Shown here piece after piece: positions 63,539 through 64,000 of a stretch of DNA of 64,000 bases. The position numbers and the translations under genes were made by a program. The notes under the pieces are model-generated. The model saw only the letters and a list, made by a program, of their open reading frames with translations. It was not told where the DNA came from and made no database searches. Source of the stretch: Gonatopus flavifemur (Eukaryota; Arthropoda; Insecta; Hymenoptera; Dryinidae); contig JAFFJZ010000010.1 in NCBI GenBank assembly GCA_018340375.1, forward strand, positions 1,240,001 through 1,304,000, written 5' to 3'. Each line of letters starts with the position of its first letter. Within the stretch, counting starts at the first letter, position 1.

Positions 63539-63712
63539 ATGTATTCAAGAATATTTCTTTCCCTCGTCGGTAACGTTCAAAGTTTCCATTTCTCTTTATC
63601 CGCACTTTTGGTTTTCTTTTGTTGTGTAAAATATACAGAAGCACGTTCAAAGAAAAGTGAAGTGAACGAACCGTTCGTGACACGTGTAAATAGAACGAAC
63701 ACCTTACCGAAG
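63539..63712 (+). CDS. candidate first coding exon of a secreted protein, partial
   Basis: The ATG at 63539 opens 58 codons that end at a donor-like AAG|GTATAC (63713). Residues about 17-31 are hydrophobic (FHFSLSALLVFFCCV) followed by KYTEARSK, a plausible signal peptide with cleavage after TEA. The rest (SEVNEPFVTRVNRTNTLPK) is hydrophilic with an N-glycosylation-type NRT. The upstream DPE promoter and a possible acceptor at 63510 fit a gene that continues to the right of the window. I do not recognise the protein. The ATG could belong to a chance frame, so this is tentative. Confidence 0.4.
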
Positions 63713-63717
63713 GTATA

Positions 63718-64000
63718 CCGGGTGTTTCAGAATTACTGAAAAAACTTCACATACGTCATTCTGCAGTCAAAATGCAATGATTTTCCGTATTGAAAGATTT
63801 TTTTTGAGGCTTAAATTTTAAAATATGAGCATTTTTAGATTTTTTTCCAAATAAAAATCACTCAAAAGCATTGCGTAGTAAATACTTCAGCCTAACGCCA
63901 TTCGCTGAGTTGGAAAGCGGTGGATCTGTTGAAAAAATATTGAACTATCCTGGTATTCTTTGTTTGGGAGCTATAATGATTTGAAGTTGCTGGATTTTGA
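63718..64000. mobile_element. mariner-like MITE, copy 2, cut by the window end
   Basis: It begins after TA with CCGGGTGTTTCAGAA and runs through GTCAAAATGCAATGATTTTCC, CTCAAAAGCATTGCGTAGTA and AAAGCGGTGGATCTGTTG, the same order as in the copy at 56923-57431. The right end lies outside the window. Confidence 0.8.

Overview
The window is AT-rich animal nuclear DNA, most likely from an insect. Four protein genes with short introns and standard splice signals can be rebuilt exon by exon. The repeats are also insect-like: a mariner relic, a non-LTR retrotransposon relic, and dozens of short terminal-inverted-repeat or fold-back elements. A Hymenoptera-like insect is plausible but cannot be settled without a search.

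Layout. (1) 1.6-5.6 kb, plus strand: a complete 12-exon gene for the mitochondrial i-AAA protease YME1L. (2) 5.6-16.6 kb: no convincing gene; 3' flank and many inverted-repeat elements, including an 8-bp-duplication element at 9.85-10.38 kb and a 1.07-kb diverged hairpin at 13.75-14.82 kb. (3) 16.75-23.08 kb, minus strand: a complete 7-exon RFX-family transcription factor, closest to RFX7. (4) 25.3-32.6 kb, plus strand: a 9-exon RGG-rich, Q/Y-rich low-complexity protein with no folded domain, divergent from the RFX gene across 2.3-2.6 kb that carries two hAT-like insertions. Its first coding intron appears to be GC-AG. (5) 32.6-41.9 kb: AT-rich sequence, then a dense nest of fold-back elements at 37.5-41.2 kb. 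(6) 41.95-45.32 kb, minus strand: a complete 6-exon TNF-superfamily ligand of the Eiger type, possibly with its 5' end near 49.3-49.7 kb. (7) 45.5-61.4 kb: repeats, a dead mariner transposase, a dead reverse transcriptase and a tRNA-Gly-like sequence. (8) 61.47 kb to the end: a very good Inr+DPE core promoter and a possible first coding exon of a secreted protein that would continue past the window.

The four genes are functionally unrelated: mitochondrial quality control, transcription, probable RNA binding, and TNF/JNK-type signalling. There is no operon-like logic. The most unusual content is the non-coding layer: nested fold-back elements whose opposite arm preserves the pre-insertion sequence, a dispersed repeat family that carries an RFX X-box, and a recent 165-bp-arm hairpin.
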